This document shows, in pieces, positions 43,690 to 53,500 of a stretch of DNA of 64,000 nt (the first letter of the stretch is position 1; every line of letters begins with the position of its first letter). Location: NCBI RefSeq assembly GCF_000745215.1, contig NZ_JQNK01000009.1, positions 496,001 to 560,000 on the forward strand, in the 5' to 3' direction. A model generated the notes under the pieces. The model made no database searches. It had not been told where the DNA came from and saw only the letters and a program-made list of their open reading frames with translations. The translations under genes were made by a program, and so were the position numbers. Origin of the DNA: Methylosinus sp. PW1. GTDB taxonomy: Bacteria > Pseudomonadota > Alphaproteobacteria > Rhizobiales > Beijerinckiaceae.

Positions 43690-45143
43690 CGCGCCAGCTC
43701 CAAAAGCGCGTCCACGTCCAAATGGCGCTCGAAATGTTCGGCGAGGCCATCCAGCGTCGCCTCGATCGACTGCTCATAGGAGAGGTCGGAGGCGCGCGCG
43801 CCATGATCGCGCAGAAAGGCGGCGCGCAGAGCGTCATCGGCGAAAAAGCCATGCACATAGACGCCGGCGCAGCGACCATCCGTCGAAACCGCGCCGTCGC
43901 GCCGCCCGTCCTCGAAGCGCAGCAGCGGACGCGCGCAATCGGCCCCCTCTGTGCGGCCGGCGTGCATCTCATAGCCGTAGAAGGGGATATTTTCGGCGAT
44001 GGTCGCGCCTCTCACCTGCTTCAGCACTTTCTCGGTCTCGAAGACCGTCTCCATATCGAGGAGGCCGAGCCCCTCCACCGCGCCGGGCGGCCCCTCGAGC
44101 CCCTGCGGATCGGCGATGCGACGGCCCATCATCTGATAGCCGCCGCAAATGCCGAAGACGCGCCCGCCGCGACGAATATGCGCGGCGAGGTCTATGTGCC
44201 AGCCGGCCTCGCGAAAGGCGGAAAGATCGGCGATCGTCGCCTTGGAGCCCGGCAAGATCACGAGCCGCGCCTCCGCCGGCAGCGGCTCGCCCGGCCGCAC
44301 CAGAATGAAACGCACGCCCGGCTCCGCCCGCAGCGGATCGAGATCGTCGAAATTGGCGATATTGGGCAGCAGCGGCGTGGCGATGGTCAGGCCGCCCTCC
44401 CCGCCCGAGGCGCCGGCGCGCAGGCCGAAAGCGTCCTCCGCCGGCAGTCGCGCGGCGTCGGCGAAAAAGGGCGCGAGGCCGAGCGGCCGCCAGCCGGTGC
44501 GCTCGGCGATGAAGCGCATGCCTTCGTCGAAGAGCGAAGGATCGCCGCGGAATTTATTGACGATGAAGCCGCGGATCAGCGCTTCATCCTCTGGATCGAG
44601 CACGGCCTTGCAGCCGACGAGCTGCGCGATGACGCCGCCGCGGTCTATATCGCCGACCAGCACGACCGGGACGTCGACGCGGCGGGCGAAGCCCATATTG
44701 GCGATGTCGTTGGCGCGCAGATTGATCTCCGCCGCGCTGCCGGCGCCTTCGACCAGCACGATATCGCAGCTCGCGCGCAGGCGCTCATAGCTCTCCAGCA
44801 CGGCGGACATCAGCCCCGCCTTCCATTGCTGATATTCGCGCGCGCGCGCCGAGCCGACGATTTTTCCGCGCAGCACGACTTGCGCGCCGGCGGCGCCCTG
44901 CGGCTTCAGCAGCACCGGATTCATGTCGGCGGTCGGCGCGAGACGCGCGGCGCGCGCCTGCAACGCCTGGGCGCGGCCGATCTCGGCGCCGTCCGCCGTC
45001 ACCGCGGCGTTGTTGGACATATTCTGCGGCTTGAAGGGCGCGACCCGCAAGCCGCGCCGCGTGAGCGCGCGCGCGAGGCCGGCGACGACCAGCGATTTGC
45101 CGACATCCGACCCCGTGCCTTGGAACATCAGTGTGACGCTCAT
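43686..45143 (-). CDS. cobQ: Cobyric acid synthase
   Basis: ATP- and glutamine-dependent amidation of four carboxylates of adenosyl-cobyrinate a,c-diamide. The 485-aa protein has the P-loop GTGSDVGKS (residues 10-18), the CobQ segment [33 protein letters not shown], and a C-terminal class I glutamine amidotransferase domain with the nucleophile Cys in [13 protein letters not shown] and a His in YEMHAGRT. Length is typical. It sits immediately after cobK without a gap. Confidence 0.96.
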
Positions 45144-45947
45144 CTAGGCCGCCTCGCAGAAGAGAAAATCGACGGCCGCCGCGACATCATGAACAATGCG
45201 CGCCGCGCCGCCGCGCGGCGGCGTGACCATTACGACCGGCAGGCCGAGCATGCGCGCGGCTTCTATCTTCGCATAGGTCTCGCGGCCGCCGCTGTTCTTG
45301 GAGACGATGAGGTCGACCGCCGAGGCGCGCATCAGGGACAATTCGCTCTCGACTGTGAAAGGACCGCGCTCCAGGATCAATTGGTAGCGTGGCGGTAGAT
45401 CGTTCTCCTGCGGCTGATCGATCGTTCGGATCAGATAATAATGCTGCGGCGCACACAGAAAATCCGCGAGCCCCAGACGGCCAATGGTGAGAAAGACGCG
45501 CCGCGGCGTCTCGCCCAGCGCGGCGACGACGCCGGCATTGTCCGCGACCTCGATCCAGCAATCCCCCTCCATTGGGCTCCAAGGCGCGCGCGTGTAGACC
45601 AGCAGCGGCAGGCCGAGCGCCGCGCAGGCCGCGCGCGCATTGGCGGAAATTCGCGCCGCGAAGGGATGGGTGGCGTCGATCACGCGCTCGATGCGCTCCT
45701 CGACGAGATAGCGCGTCAGCCCCTCGACGCCGCCGAAGCCGCCGATGCGGACCGGCAGCGGCGAGGCGAGCGGCGCGCTGGTGCGGCCGGCGAGCGAGAC
45801 CACCGCATGAAGGCGCGCGTCGCCGGCGAGACGGGCGGCGAGCGCGCGCGCCTCGCTGGTCCCGCCCAGAATGAGCGCCCGGATCGGCCCGGCCTTTTGC
45901 CGCAGCGCAGCGAGGGGCGCCGCGGCCGGCGTATTGGTCTGAGGCAT
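45144..45947 (-). CDS. cobK: Precorrin-6A reductase
   Basis: Reduces precorrin-6A with NADPH in the aerobic corrin pathway. The 267-aa protein has the CobK/CbiJ features ALILGGTSEARALAARLAG, then VIDATHPFAARISANA, CAALGLPLLVYTRAPW and VSKNSGGRETYAKIEAARML near the C-terminus. It is the first gene of the visible cobalamin operon and lies 48 bases from the divergent DUF2147 gene. That space is too short for a cobalamin riboswitch, and none is seen. Confidence 0.93.
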   Translation of the reverse strand: MPQTNTPAAAPLAALRQKAGPIRALILGGTSEARALAARLAGDARLHAVVSLAGRTSAPLASPLPVRIGGFGGVEGLTRYLVEERIERVIDATHPFAARISANARAACAALGLPLLVYTRAPWSPMEGDCWIEVADNAGVVAALGETPRRVFLTIGRLGLADFLCAPQHYYLIRTIDQPQENDLPPRYQLILERGPFTVESELSLMRASAVDLIVSKNSGGRETYAKIEAARMLGLPVVMVTPPRGGAARIVHDVAAAVDFLFCEAA

Positions 45948-45995
45948 GGCTTAGCCCTATACTCCCGCCCGTGATTATTCAAACGGAGGCTCGAG

Positions 45996-46394
45996 ATGAA
46001 GCGGTCCTGGATATGCGCGTCGATTTTTTCTGTCGTCGCGACCGCGGCGCTCGCCGATCCGATCGGCGAGTGGCGCGTCGCCGACGGCACCGCGCATATT
46101 CAGATCAGCCGCTGCGGGCAAGCGATCTGCGGCAAGATCGCCTGGCTCTCCGAGAAGGGCGTCGACGAGAACAATCCCGACCCCCGCCAGCGCAAGCGCT
46201 CGCTGCTCGGCCTGCCGATCCTGAATCTGAAGCCCGCCGGCGCCAATCAATGGACCGGCACCATCTATAACGCCAAGGACGGCCAGAGCTACGCCGCGAG
46301 CCTCGCGCTGCGCAGCGAGAAGGTGCTGCTCCTCGAGGGCTGCGTCAACGGCACCAATATCTGCGGCGGCGAGGAGTGGACGCGGGTGCGGTGA
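45996..46394 (+). CDS. DUF2147-family exported protein (second copy)
   Basis: A 132-aa protein with a signal peptide (about 1-21) and the DUF2147 domain: PIGEWRVADGTAHIQISRCG, CGKIAWLSEKGVDENNPD, WTGTIYNAKDGQSYAASLAL and LEGCVNGTNICGGEEWTRV. It is closer to the family consensus than the copy at 31390. GGAGG precedes the ATG by 6 bases. It is divergent from the cobalamin operon and convergent with fadD. Neither context suggests a function. Confidence 0.9.
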   Translation: MKRSWICASIFSVVATAALADPIGEWRVADGTAHIQISRCGQAICGKIAWLSEKGVDENNPDPRQRKRSLLGLPILNLKPAGANQWTGTIYNAKDGQSYAASLALRSEKVLLLEGCVNGTNICGGEEWTRVR

Positions 46395-46401
46395 ACGGCC
46401 G

Positions 46402-46500
46402 AGTGTTTTCGAGCGAAGTGGGAACCGGTTCGCGTGAAGAAAACACGACAGAATAAAGGAATCTAGCGTTTTCCGGTTCGATCTGAACCGGAAAACGCTC
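46402..46500. repeat. Two-hairpin palindromic element between DUF2147 gene and fadD
   Basis: A first hairpin pairs GTGTTTTC (about 46403) with GAAAACAC (about 46438). A second is a perfect 15-bp stem, AGCGTTTTCCGGTTC (46465-46479) with GAACCGGAAAACGCT (46485-46499), around a 5-base loop. The arrangement matches a palindromic element widely dispersed in Hyphomicrobiales. It lies between convergent stops (46394 and 46510) and probably also works as a bidirectional transcription stop. Confidence 0.8.
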
Positions 46501-46509
46501 GGAGCCACG

Positions 46510-48219
46510 CTATTTCCCCCGCGCGAGATACTCCTCCTTCAGAACGCGACGCAGAACCTTGCCGACATTCGTCTTGGGCAGGCTGTCGCGGAACTCGAAA
46601 TGGCGTGGCGCCTTGTAATGCGTCAGCGTCTCGCGGCAGAAATCATGCAGCTCCTTGCCGGTGACGCTGGGGTCGCGCGGCACGATGAAGGCGAGCGCCG
46701 CTTCGCCCGAATGCGGATCGGGAATGCCGATCACCGCCGCCTCGCTGACCTTGGGGTGGCGCGTCAGCACATTCTCGACTTCATTGGGATAGACGTTGAA
46801 GCCGGAGACGAGGATCATCTCCTTGAGACGATCGACGATCTTCATCAGTCCATCTGGCATCATCACGGCGACGTCGCCAGTGCGCAGGAAACCGTCCTCT
46901 GTCGTCGCGGCGGCGGTCTCCTCCGGCCGATTCCAATAGCCGGCCATCACTTGCGGACCTTTGACGCAGAGCTCGCCGCGCTCGCCGAAAGGCGCGGGCT
47001 CGCCGGAAGGCAGGCGGATCGACACTTGCGTCGAGGGATAGGGATAGCCGATGGCACCGGAAAATTCGACGAGATCGGGCCGGTTGCAGGTGATGACCGG
47101 CGAGGTCTCCGAAAGGCCATAGCCTTCGATGATGGGATGGCCGGTGATCTCCTTCCATTTGCGCGCGACGACGTCTTGCGTCGCCATGCCGCCGGAGATG
47201 CAGAAGATGAGATCGGAGAAATCGACGCGCGCGAAATCTGGATGATTGGCGAGCGCCGCATAGAGCGTGTTGACGCCGGAGATCATCGTGAAGCGCGATT
47301 TGCGCAGCGTCTTCACGAAGCCGGGGATATCGCGCGGATTGGCGATGAGCAGGCAGGAGCCGCCGATCTTCACGATCAGCAGGCAACAGGCGGTGAGGCC
47401 GAAGATGTGATAGAGCGGCAGCGCCGTCACCATCACCTGATCGAGCGGCGTCGGCAGATAGGGACAGAGCCAGGCGGCCGATTGCGTGACATTGGCCGCT
47501 ATGTTGCGATGCCGCAGCATAGCGCCCTTGGCGACGCCGGTCGTGCCGCCCGTATATTGCAGAAAGGCGAGATCGTCCGGGCCGACGTCGGCGTCGCGCA
47601 GCGGCGCCACGGCGCCTTCGCGCAGCACGCGCGAGAAGCGCAGGCTCTGCGGCAGGCGATAGCGCCGCACGGCGCATTTCACATAGCGCGAGATGAAATT
47701 CACGATCGGGCCGCGCAGGCCGAGAAGATCGCCCGGAGCGATGACGACGGCTTTCTCGAGGCTCATCGACGGCCATGCGGCCTCGACGGTGTGCGCGAAA
47801 TTCTCGAGCACGAAGATCATGCGCGCGCCGGAATCCTCGATCTGATGCGCGAGCTCCTTGGGCGTGTAGAGCGGATTGACGTTGACGACGACCGCGCCCG
47901 TGAAAAGCACGCCGAAGATCAAGGGCGGATAGGCCATCACATTGGGCGCCATGATCGCGATGCGATCGCCCTTGGCGATTCCCTGCGATTGCAGCCAAGC
48001 CGCGATCGAGCGCGCGGCGTTGCCGAATTCGGCATAGGTGAGCTTGGCGCCGAAGCTCTCGAGAGCGGTGCGGCCGGAAAATTCGACCACGCTCTGGCGG
48101 AACATGTCCACGAGGGTCGAATAGCTCGCCGGGTCGATCTCGGCGGGTACGAAAGGCGGATAGGATGCGACCCAGGGACGGGTGGCGTAAGGGTCCGACG
48201 CGAGAGTGGCGGCAGTCAT
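46510..48219 (-). CDS. fadD: Long-chain fatty acid-CoA ligase
   Basis: Activates fatty acids to acyl-CoA through an acyl-AMP intermediate. The 569-aa protein shows the AMP-binding motif LQYTGGTTGVAKGAM, the A5-type GYGLSETSPVITCN, the RTGDVAVMMPDGLMKIVDR hinge segment and the C-terminal lysine motif ALPKTNVGKVLRR-like SLPKTNVGKVLRR. Length and order fit FadD. It stands alone, with the palindromic element downstream. Confidence 0.94.
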   Translation of the reverse strand: MTAATLASDPYATRPWVASYPPFVPAEIDPASYSTLVDMFRQSVVEFSGRTALESFGAKLTYAEFGNAARSIAAWLQSQGIAKGDRIAIMAPNVMAYPPLIFGVLFTGAVVVNVNPLYTPKELAHQIEDSGARMIFVLENFAHTVEAAWPSMSLEKAVVIAPGDLLGLRGPIVNFISRYVKCAVRRYRLPQSLRFSRVLREGAVAPLRDADVGPDDLAFLQYTGGTTGVAKGAMLRHRNIAANVTQSAAWLCPYLPTPLDQVMVTALPLYHIFGLTACCLLIVKIGGSCLLIANPRDIPGFVKTLRKSRFTMISGVNTLYAALANHPDFARVDFSDLIFCISGGMATQDVVARKWKEITGHPIIEGYGLSETSPVITCNRPDLVEFSGAIGYPYPSTQVSIRLPSGEPAPFGERGELCVKGPQVMAGYWNRPEETAAATTEDGFLRTGDVAVMMPDGLMKIVDRLKEMILVSGFNVYPNEVENVLTRHPKVSEAAVIGIPDPHSGEAALAFIVPRDPSVTGKELHDFCRETLTHYKAPRHFEFRDSLPKTNVGKVLRRVLKEEYLARGK

Positions 48220-48421
48220 TCGTGGCCTCCGGGCATGGGCGCGATCGACCGCGGCCCAGCGGTCCGCTCAATGGATTAGCGTTTGCTCGAGACAGCGACA
48301 ACTCGGGACAGCGCAATCCACACACGAAAATATAGCGCGCCGCGGGCGCGAGCGCAGCCCCGCGCGCGCGACGATCGTCGTCGCAGCGCAGCATCGCCGC
48401 GGCTCGCGAAATTGGAGGACG

Positions 48422-49441
48422 TCAGCCGCCGACGACGCGCGCGCCGAGCAGCAGCGCGAGGCCGAAAGCGAGCACGAGGAGAGCGGCGAGCAGCTCGCCC
48501 GCGCGCAGCAGCGTCTCCGCGCGCGACGATCTGCGCGCGGCGAGACGCGCCGCGAAATCCTTGGCGAAGACCGCCGTCGCCGCCAAGGCGCCGGTGGTGA
48601 TCGCCGTGCCGGCGGACATCAGCAGCGTCGCCCCGGCGCCGGCTATGAAGACGCCTTGTGACAGTGTGAAGACGAGCACGAGTATGGCGCCCGAGCAGGG
48701 ACGAAGACCCGCCGCGACGACCGTCGCCAGCGCATCGCCCCAGCGAAAGCCGGCGCCGAGCCGGGCGGCGTCGATCGCATGCATATGGCCGCAGTCCGGC
48801 CCATGAACATGGCCGGGATCGTCGTCGACCGCCTCGCAGGCGAAGGCGCCGCGGCGCGCGACGGCGAGGACAGGCGCCGGCTCCCGCAGCGCGGCGAGCA
48901 GCGCGCGCCCTTTCACATAGGCGAGGCGCGCGCCCACGGCGGCGATGGCGGCGTAGCTCGCCGTCTCGATCCACGTCGCCGCCTCGGTCATGCGCTGCGC
49001 GGTGAAGCCGAAGAGAATGGCCGCCACGCCGACGAGCGCTATCGCCACCACACCCTGCAGCAGCGCCGCCAGAGCGGCGAGCGCCAGCCCGCGCTTCAGC
49101 GCCGTCTCATTGGCGATCATATAGGAGGCGAGCACGGCCTTGCCATGACCCGGCCCGGCGGCGTGAAAAACGCCATAGGCGAAGCTCGCGGCCGCCAGAG
49201 GGAAGAAGGCGCTATTGTCGGTCTTCAGCGCGCGCGCGGCGTTCTGCAGCTCCAAATGGAATTTGCTCTGCCATGCGAGCAGCAGGCCGGCGAGGCCGCT
49301 CGCCGCGCCGACCGGAGCTTCCGAAGGGCCGACGGCGAAAGGATGACGCGCCGCCTGCGCCAGCGCGGCGTCCTGCGACAGCGCGAGCGCGGCCAGCGCC
49401 AGGAGGAGGAGCAGCGCGCAATTCCGCGGCGAAACCCTCAC
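48422..49441 (-). CDS. NicO-family nickel/cobalt transporter
   Basis: A 339-aa membrane protein with an N-terminal signal or first TM segment and about six further TM helices. FAYGVFHAAGPGHGKAVLASYM carries the HAAGPGHGK motif of the NicO/RcnA family, and GLRPCSGAILVLVF is the second conserved block. A loop, DPGHVHGPDCGHMH, is His/Cys-rich and could bind metal. It is translationally coupled (4-base overlap) to the upstream DUF1007 gene. Import or export cannot be decided from sequence. The DUF1007 partner argues for uptake of Ni, Co or Zn (inference). Confidence 0.88.
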   Translation of the reverse strand: MRVSPRNCALLLLLALAALALSQDAALAQAARHPFAVGPSEAPVGAASGLAGLLLAWQSKFHLELQNAARALKTDNSAFFPLAAASFAYGVFHAAGPGHGKAVLASYMIANETALKRGLALAALAALLQGVVAIALVGVAAILFGFTAQRMTEAATWIETASYAAIAAVGARLAYVKGRALLAALREPAPVLAVARRGAFACEAVDDDPGHVHGPDCGHMHAIDAARLGAGFRWGDALATVVAAGLRPCSGAILVLVFTLSQGVFIAGAGATLLMSAGTAITTGALAATAVFAKDFAARLAARRSSRAETLLRAGELLAALLVLAFGLALLLGARVVGG

Positions 49442-50082
49442 GGGCAGGCCACGACGATGCGCGCCGCGAGCTTCATGCTGAAATCGGCGCCGGGCGACAT
49501 ATTGGCGAAAAAGGCTTCGCTCAGCTTTTGCGTGTCGACGGCGAGCAGCGGCTTCGGCTCCACGACGCTGGTGGAGCAGCCCGCCGGAGCGCCGGCGAGC
49601 GTCACTGGATTTTGCTTCTCGAGATCGAAGGCGACGAAATAGGTCGGATCATAGGTCTGGAAGGAGAAAGGCTTTTGCGCCGGCAGCGGCTTCTCCAGCG
49701 GCAGAGTGAAATGCATGGTGACGATGCGCTTGTCGTCGGCCTCGAGCCACACATCCTCCGGCGGACCGAAGGCGGCTTTGGCGTTCTGATATTTCGCGAA
49801 GGTGAAATAGTCGAATTCGGCGAGCGATTCGGCGTTGGTCTTGGCGAGCGGCGCGAGCTCCTCGCGGCTCGGCGGCTTGCCGTCCTTGCCGAGCCCTTGC
49901 AGCGCGAAGGCGGAATACATCTCGTCGAAGGTCCAAGCGTGGCGCACGCCCTTGATCTTGCCGTCCGGCGTGAACACGATCTCGCTGCGCATGGCGACCC
50001 AGACATGCGGATGCGCGGCGGCCGGGACAGCGGCGAGCGCCATGGCGAGGGTCAGCGAAGCGAATGCAAATCTTCTCGGCAT
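49438..50082 (-). CDS. DUF1007-family periplasmic protein
   Basis: A 214-aa exported protein. The signal peptide ends at PAAAHPHVWV, leaving the family's characteristic N-terminal HPHVWV motif, which could bind a metal ion as free His residues at the mature end. The rest is DUF1007: RHAWTFDEMYSAFALQGL, FTLPLEKPLPAQKPFSFQTY and DPTYFVAFDLEKQNPV. The ATG at 50082 was chosen because it gives this clean signal peptide, and the open frame upstream has no such feature. It is coupled to the NicO gene. The two form a recurrent metal-transport pair in Proteobacteria. Confidence 0.88.
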   Translation of the reverse strand: MPRRFAFASLTLAMALAAVPAAAHPHVWVAMRSEIVFTPDGKIKGVRHAWTFDEMYSAFALQGLGKDGKPPSREELAPLAKTNAESLAEFDYFTFAKYQNAKAAFGPPEDVWLEADDKRIVTMHFTLPLEKPLPAQKPFSFQTYDPTYFVAFDLEKQNPVTLAGAPAGCSTSVVEPKPLLAVDTQKLSEAFFANMSPGADFSMKLAARIVVACP

Positions 50083-50544
50083 AGGGGCTCTCGCCTCGGT
50101 GGAGCGCGGCGCTCTCGCGAATCGCTCCCGCTCCGAGCGCGGAGGCTGTAGTCGCGGAAGGCGGCGGAAACAGGGCTGGACGCGCTGTTTCGACAGCTTT
50201 TTCGGCGCCCGCGAAGGCTCGCTTGCTGGCGTCGCTCGTCGTGACGTATAATGCCACGCCCGGCGCCGCAAGGACAAGCCGGGCGGGTCGCGCCGGGGGC
50301 GGCGGCGGCCATCCCTCGCGGATGGGATACGGATTTTCACGGATGAGGAGGACGGGAGTCTTTCCGCCGACGCGCAAATCCGCAATATGACTCTTTCGAA
50401 AGCGCCTCGCGCGAGAGCTTTCGAGCGGCAACGCTTCATAGGGGGAGCGGGCCTCGCGCCCCTCTCCGAGACGATGACGTCGCGCGGCCCTGCGCGAGCG
50501 GGGCGCCCCGCGAGGGCGTCGCGCCGAGCGAGGAGAGAATACGT
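50083..50544. other. 460-base region between DUF1007 gene and indolepyruvate oxidoreductase
   Basis: No gene is supported. The region must hold divergent promoters. On the + strand TTGCTG (50223-50228) and TATAAT (50247-50252) are spaced by 18 bases, a very good sigma-70 promoter. It would leave a leader of about 285 bases before the oxidoreductase ATG. The leader is GC-rich with small hairpins, and I recognise no known riboswitch in it. Confidence 0.55.
50223..50252 (+). promoter_or_regulatory. Predicted sigma-70 promoter
   Basis: TTGCTG and a perfect TATAAT with an 18-base spacer, on the strand of the indolepyruvate oxidoreductase gene, in DNA that is otherwise very GC-rich. The gene starts about 285 bases downstream. 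The exact match to the -10 consensus is unusual for this genome. Confidence 0.5.
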
Positions 50545-53500
50545 ATGGCGGATGAAGTCGCCGGCGCCACGACAACCGGCCCCGCCCTAGGCGACGTGTC
50601 CCTCGCCGATCGATTCGATCTTTCCAAGACGCATGTGCTCATCAACGGCACGCAAGCGATCGTGCGTCTTCTGCTGATGCAGAAGGAGATGGATCGTCGC
50701 GCCGGACTGCGCACGGCGGGCCTCGTCTCCGGCTATCGCGGCTCGCCGCTCGGCGGCATGGACGCGCAGCTGCACAAGGCGAAGCCGCTCTTCGACAGAC
50801 ACGACATTCTGTTCATGCCGGGCCTCAACGAGGATCTCGCCGCCACCGCCATTTGGGGCGCGCAGCAGGCGGAGATGCGCGGCGAAGGCAAATATGACGG
50901 CGTCTTCTCCGTCTGGTACGGCAAGGGGCCAGGCGTCGATCGCTCTGGCGACGCGCTGCGCCATGTCAATCTCGCCGGCTCCTCCCGCAATGGCGGCGTG
51001 CTGGCGCTGATGGGCGACGACCATACGGCGGAATCCTCCACCACGGCGCATCAGTCGGAGTTCGTCTTCGTCGATATGATGATGCCGATCCTCTCGCCCG
51101 CGGGCGTGCAGGAGATTCTCGACTACGGCCTCATGGGCTTCGCGCTGTCGCGCTACGCCGGCGTCTGGACCGGCTTGAAGCTCATCAAGGACACGGTGGA
51201 ATCCACCGCCTCCGTCGACGGCTCGCTCGATCGCGTGCGCCCCATTGCGCCGCTCGATTTTCTGATGCCGCCGGGCGGCCTCAACATACGTCCGCGCGAT
51301 CCGGTGCTGACGCAGGAAGCGCGCATGCAGGAGAGCAAGCGCGACGCCATGCTCGCCTTCATCCGCGCCAATCGCCTCAATCGCATCATCACCTCCGGCG
51401 GCCCCGCCGCCAAGATCGGCGTCATCACCGTCGGCAAGTCCTATCTCGACGTGCGCCAGGCGATGGACGATCTCGGCATAGACGAGGTGAAGGCCAATGA
51501 TTACGGCCTGCGCCTCTATAAGATCGCCTGCCCCTGGCCGCTCGAGCCGCAAGGCTTGCGCGAGTTCGTGCGCGGACTCGATCTCGTCATCGTCGTCGAG
51601 GAGAAGCGCTCGCTGATCGAGGTGCAGCTGCGCGAGCAGCTCTATGGCTCGTCGCATCAGCCCATCTGCATCGGCAAGAAGGACGAGGTCGGCGAATGGC
51701 TCTTCCCGGTGAAGGGCTCGCTCGACGCCAATGACGTCGCCATCGCTATCGGCCGGCGGCTGCTGAACTACGTTCGCTCCGACGATCTCGAAGGGCGCGT
51801 GCGCCGGCTCGAGCACATGCAGGAGCGCCGCAAATCGCTGACCGACGTCGGCGTGCGCGTGCCGCATTTCTGCTCCGGCTGCCCGCATTCGACATCCACC
51901 CATGTGCCGGAGGGCATGCGCGCCTATACGGGCATAGGCTGCCATTATATGGCGCAATGGATGGACCGCTCGACCGAGGGCTACACGCATATGGGAGGCG
52001 AAGGCGCCAATTGGATCGGCGAGGCGCCCTTCTCGACGCGCAAGCATGTGTTCCAAAACCTCGGCGACGGCACCTATAATCACTCCGGCTCGCTGGCCAT
52101 TCGCTTCGCCGTCGCGACCAAGACGAACATCACCTTCAAGATTCTCTTCAATGGCGTCGTCGCCATGACCGGCGGACAGGCGCATGAAGGCGATCTCACC
52201 GTCGAGGCGATAGCGCATCAGGTGGCGGCGGAAGGCGTCGCCAGAATCGCGCTCGTCTCCGACGAGCCGCACAAATACGCCTCCGATATTCAATGGCCGC
52301 CGGGCCTCGACATTTATCACCGCAACGTCATCAACAGCGTGCAGAGCGAGCTGGCCGCGACGGATGGCGTCACCATTCTGATCTACGATCAGACCTGCGC
52401 CACCGAGAAGCGCCGCGGCCGCAAGCGCGGCGAATATCCCGACCCGGATGTGCGCGTCGTCATCAACGAGCTGGTCTGCGAAGGCTGCGGCGATTGCGGC
52501 CGCGCCTCCAATTGCGTGTCGGTGCAGCCGCTGGAGACGGAATTCGGCCGCAAGCGCCGCATCGACCAATCGAGCTGCAACAAGGATCTCTCCTGTCTCG
52601 AGGGCTTCTGCCCGAGCTTCGTCACCGTGCATGGCGCGCGCATGAAAAAGGCCGCGCCGACCAGCGAGACGCAATGTCCGCCGCCGCCGGAGCCCGCCGT
52701 TCCGCAGATCGGCGCGGCGCCTTATGGCGTGCTCGTCGCCGGCATAGGCGGAACGGGCGTCGTCACGGTGAGCGCCATTCTCGGCATGGCCGCCCATCTC
52801 GAGGGCAAGGGCGTCGGCGTCATCGACATGGCCGGCCTCGCGCAAAAGGGCGGCGCCGTCTATTGCCATGTGAAGATCGGCCGCACGCCCGACGAGGTTC
52901 ATGCGATCCGCATCGCCGCGGGCGAGGCAGATCTCGTGCTCGGCTGCGATCTCGTCGTCGCCGGCGGCAAGCAGATACTCGCGGCCATCGATCCCACGCG
53001 CAGCCATGTCGTCGTCAACAGCGCCGAGGTGTTTCCCGGCGATATCGAGCGCGACCCGGATTTCGTGCTGCCGGCGCAGCGCATAGAGCGCGCCATACGC
53101 GAGGCCGCCGGCGAGCGCGTCGATTTCCTGAATGTGACGGAGCTGGCGCTGGCGCTGCTCGGCGATTCCATCGCCGCCAATATGTTCATGCTCGGCTACG
53201 CTTGGCAGAAGGGCCTGCTGCCGCTCTCCGAGGCCGCGCTCTTGCGCGCGATCGAGCTGAATGGCGAGGCGGTGGCGATGAATCATTCCGCTTTCGCCTG
53301 GGGCCGCCGCGCCGCGCATGATCTTTCGAGCGTGGCCGCCGTCGTCTCCTCATTGCGCGAGCGCAATCCAACTCGTGACGTTTCGCAGAGCCTCGAGGAG
53401 ATGATCGAGCGCCGCGTCGCCTTCCTCACCGATTATCAGAACGCCGCTTACGCCGCCCGCTATCGCGCGCGCGTCGACGCCGTCGCGCGGCTCGAGAAGG

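Noticed and set aside
45948..45995. Possible cobalamin riboswitch upstream of cobK
   Set aside because: The divergent spacer is only 48 bases, far shorter than a cobalamin riboswitch, and no conserved B12-box sequence is visible.
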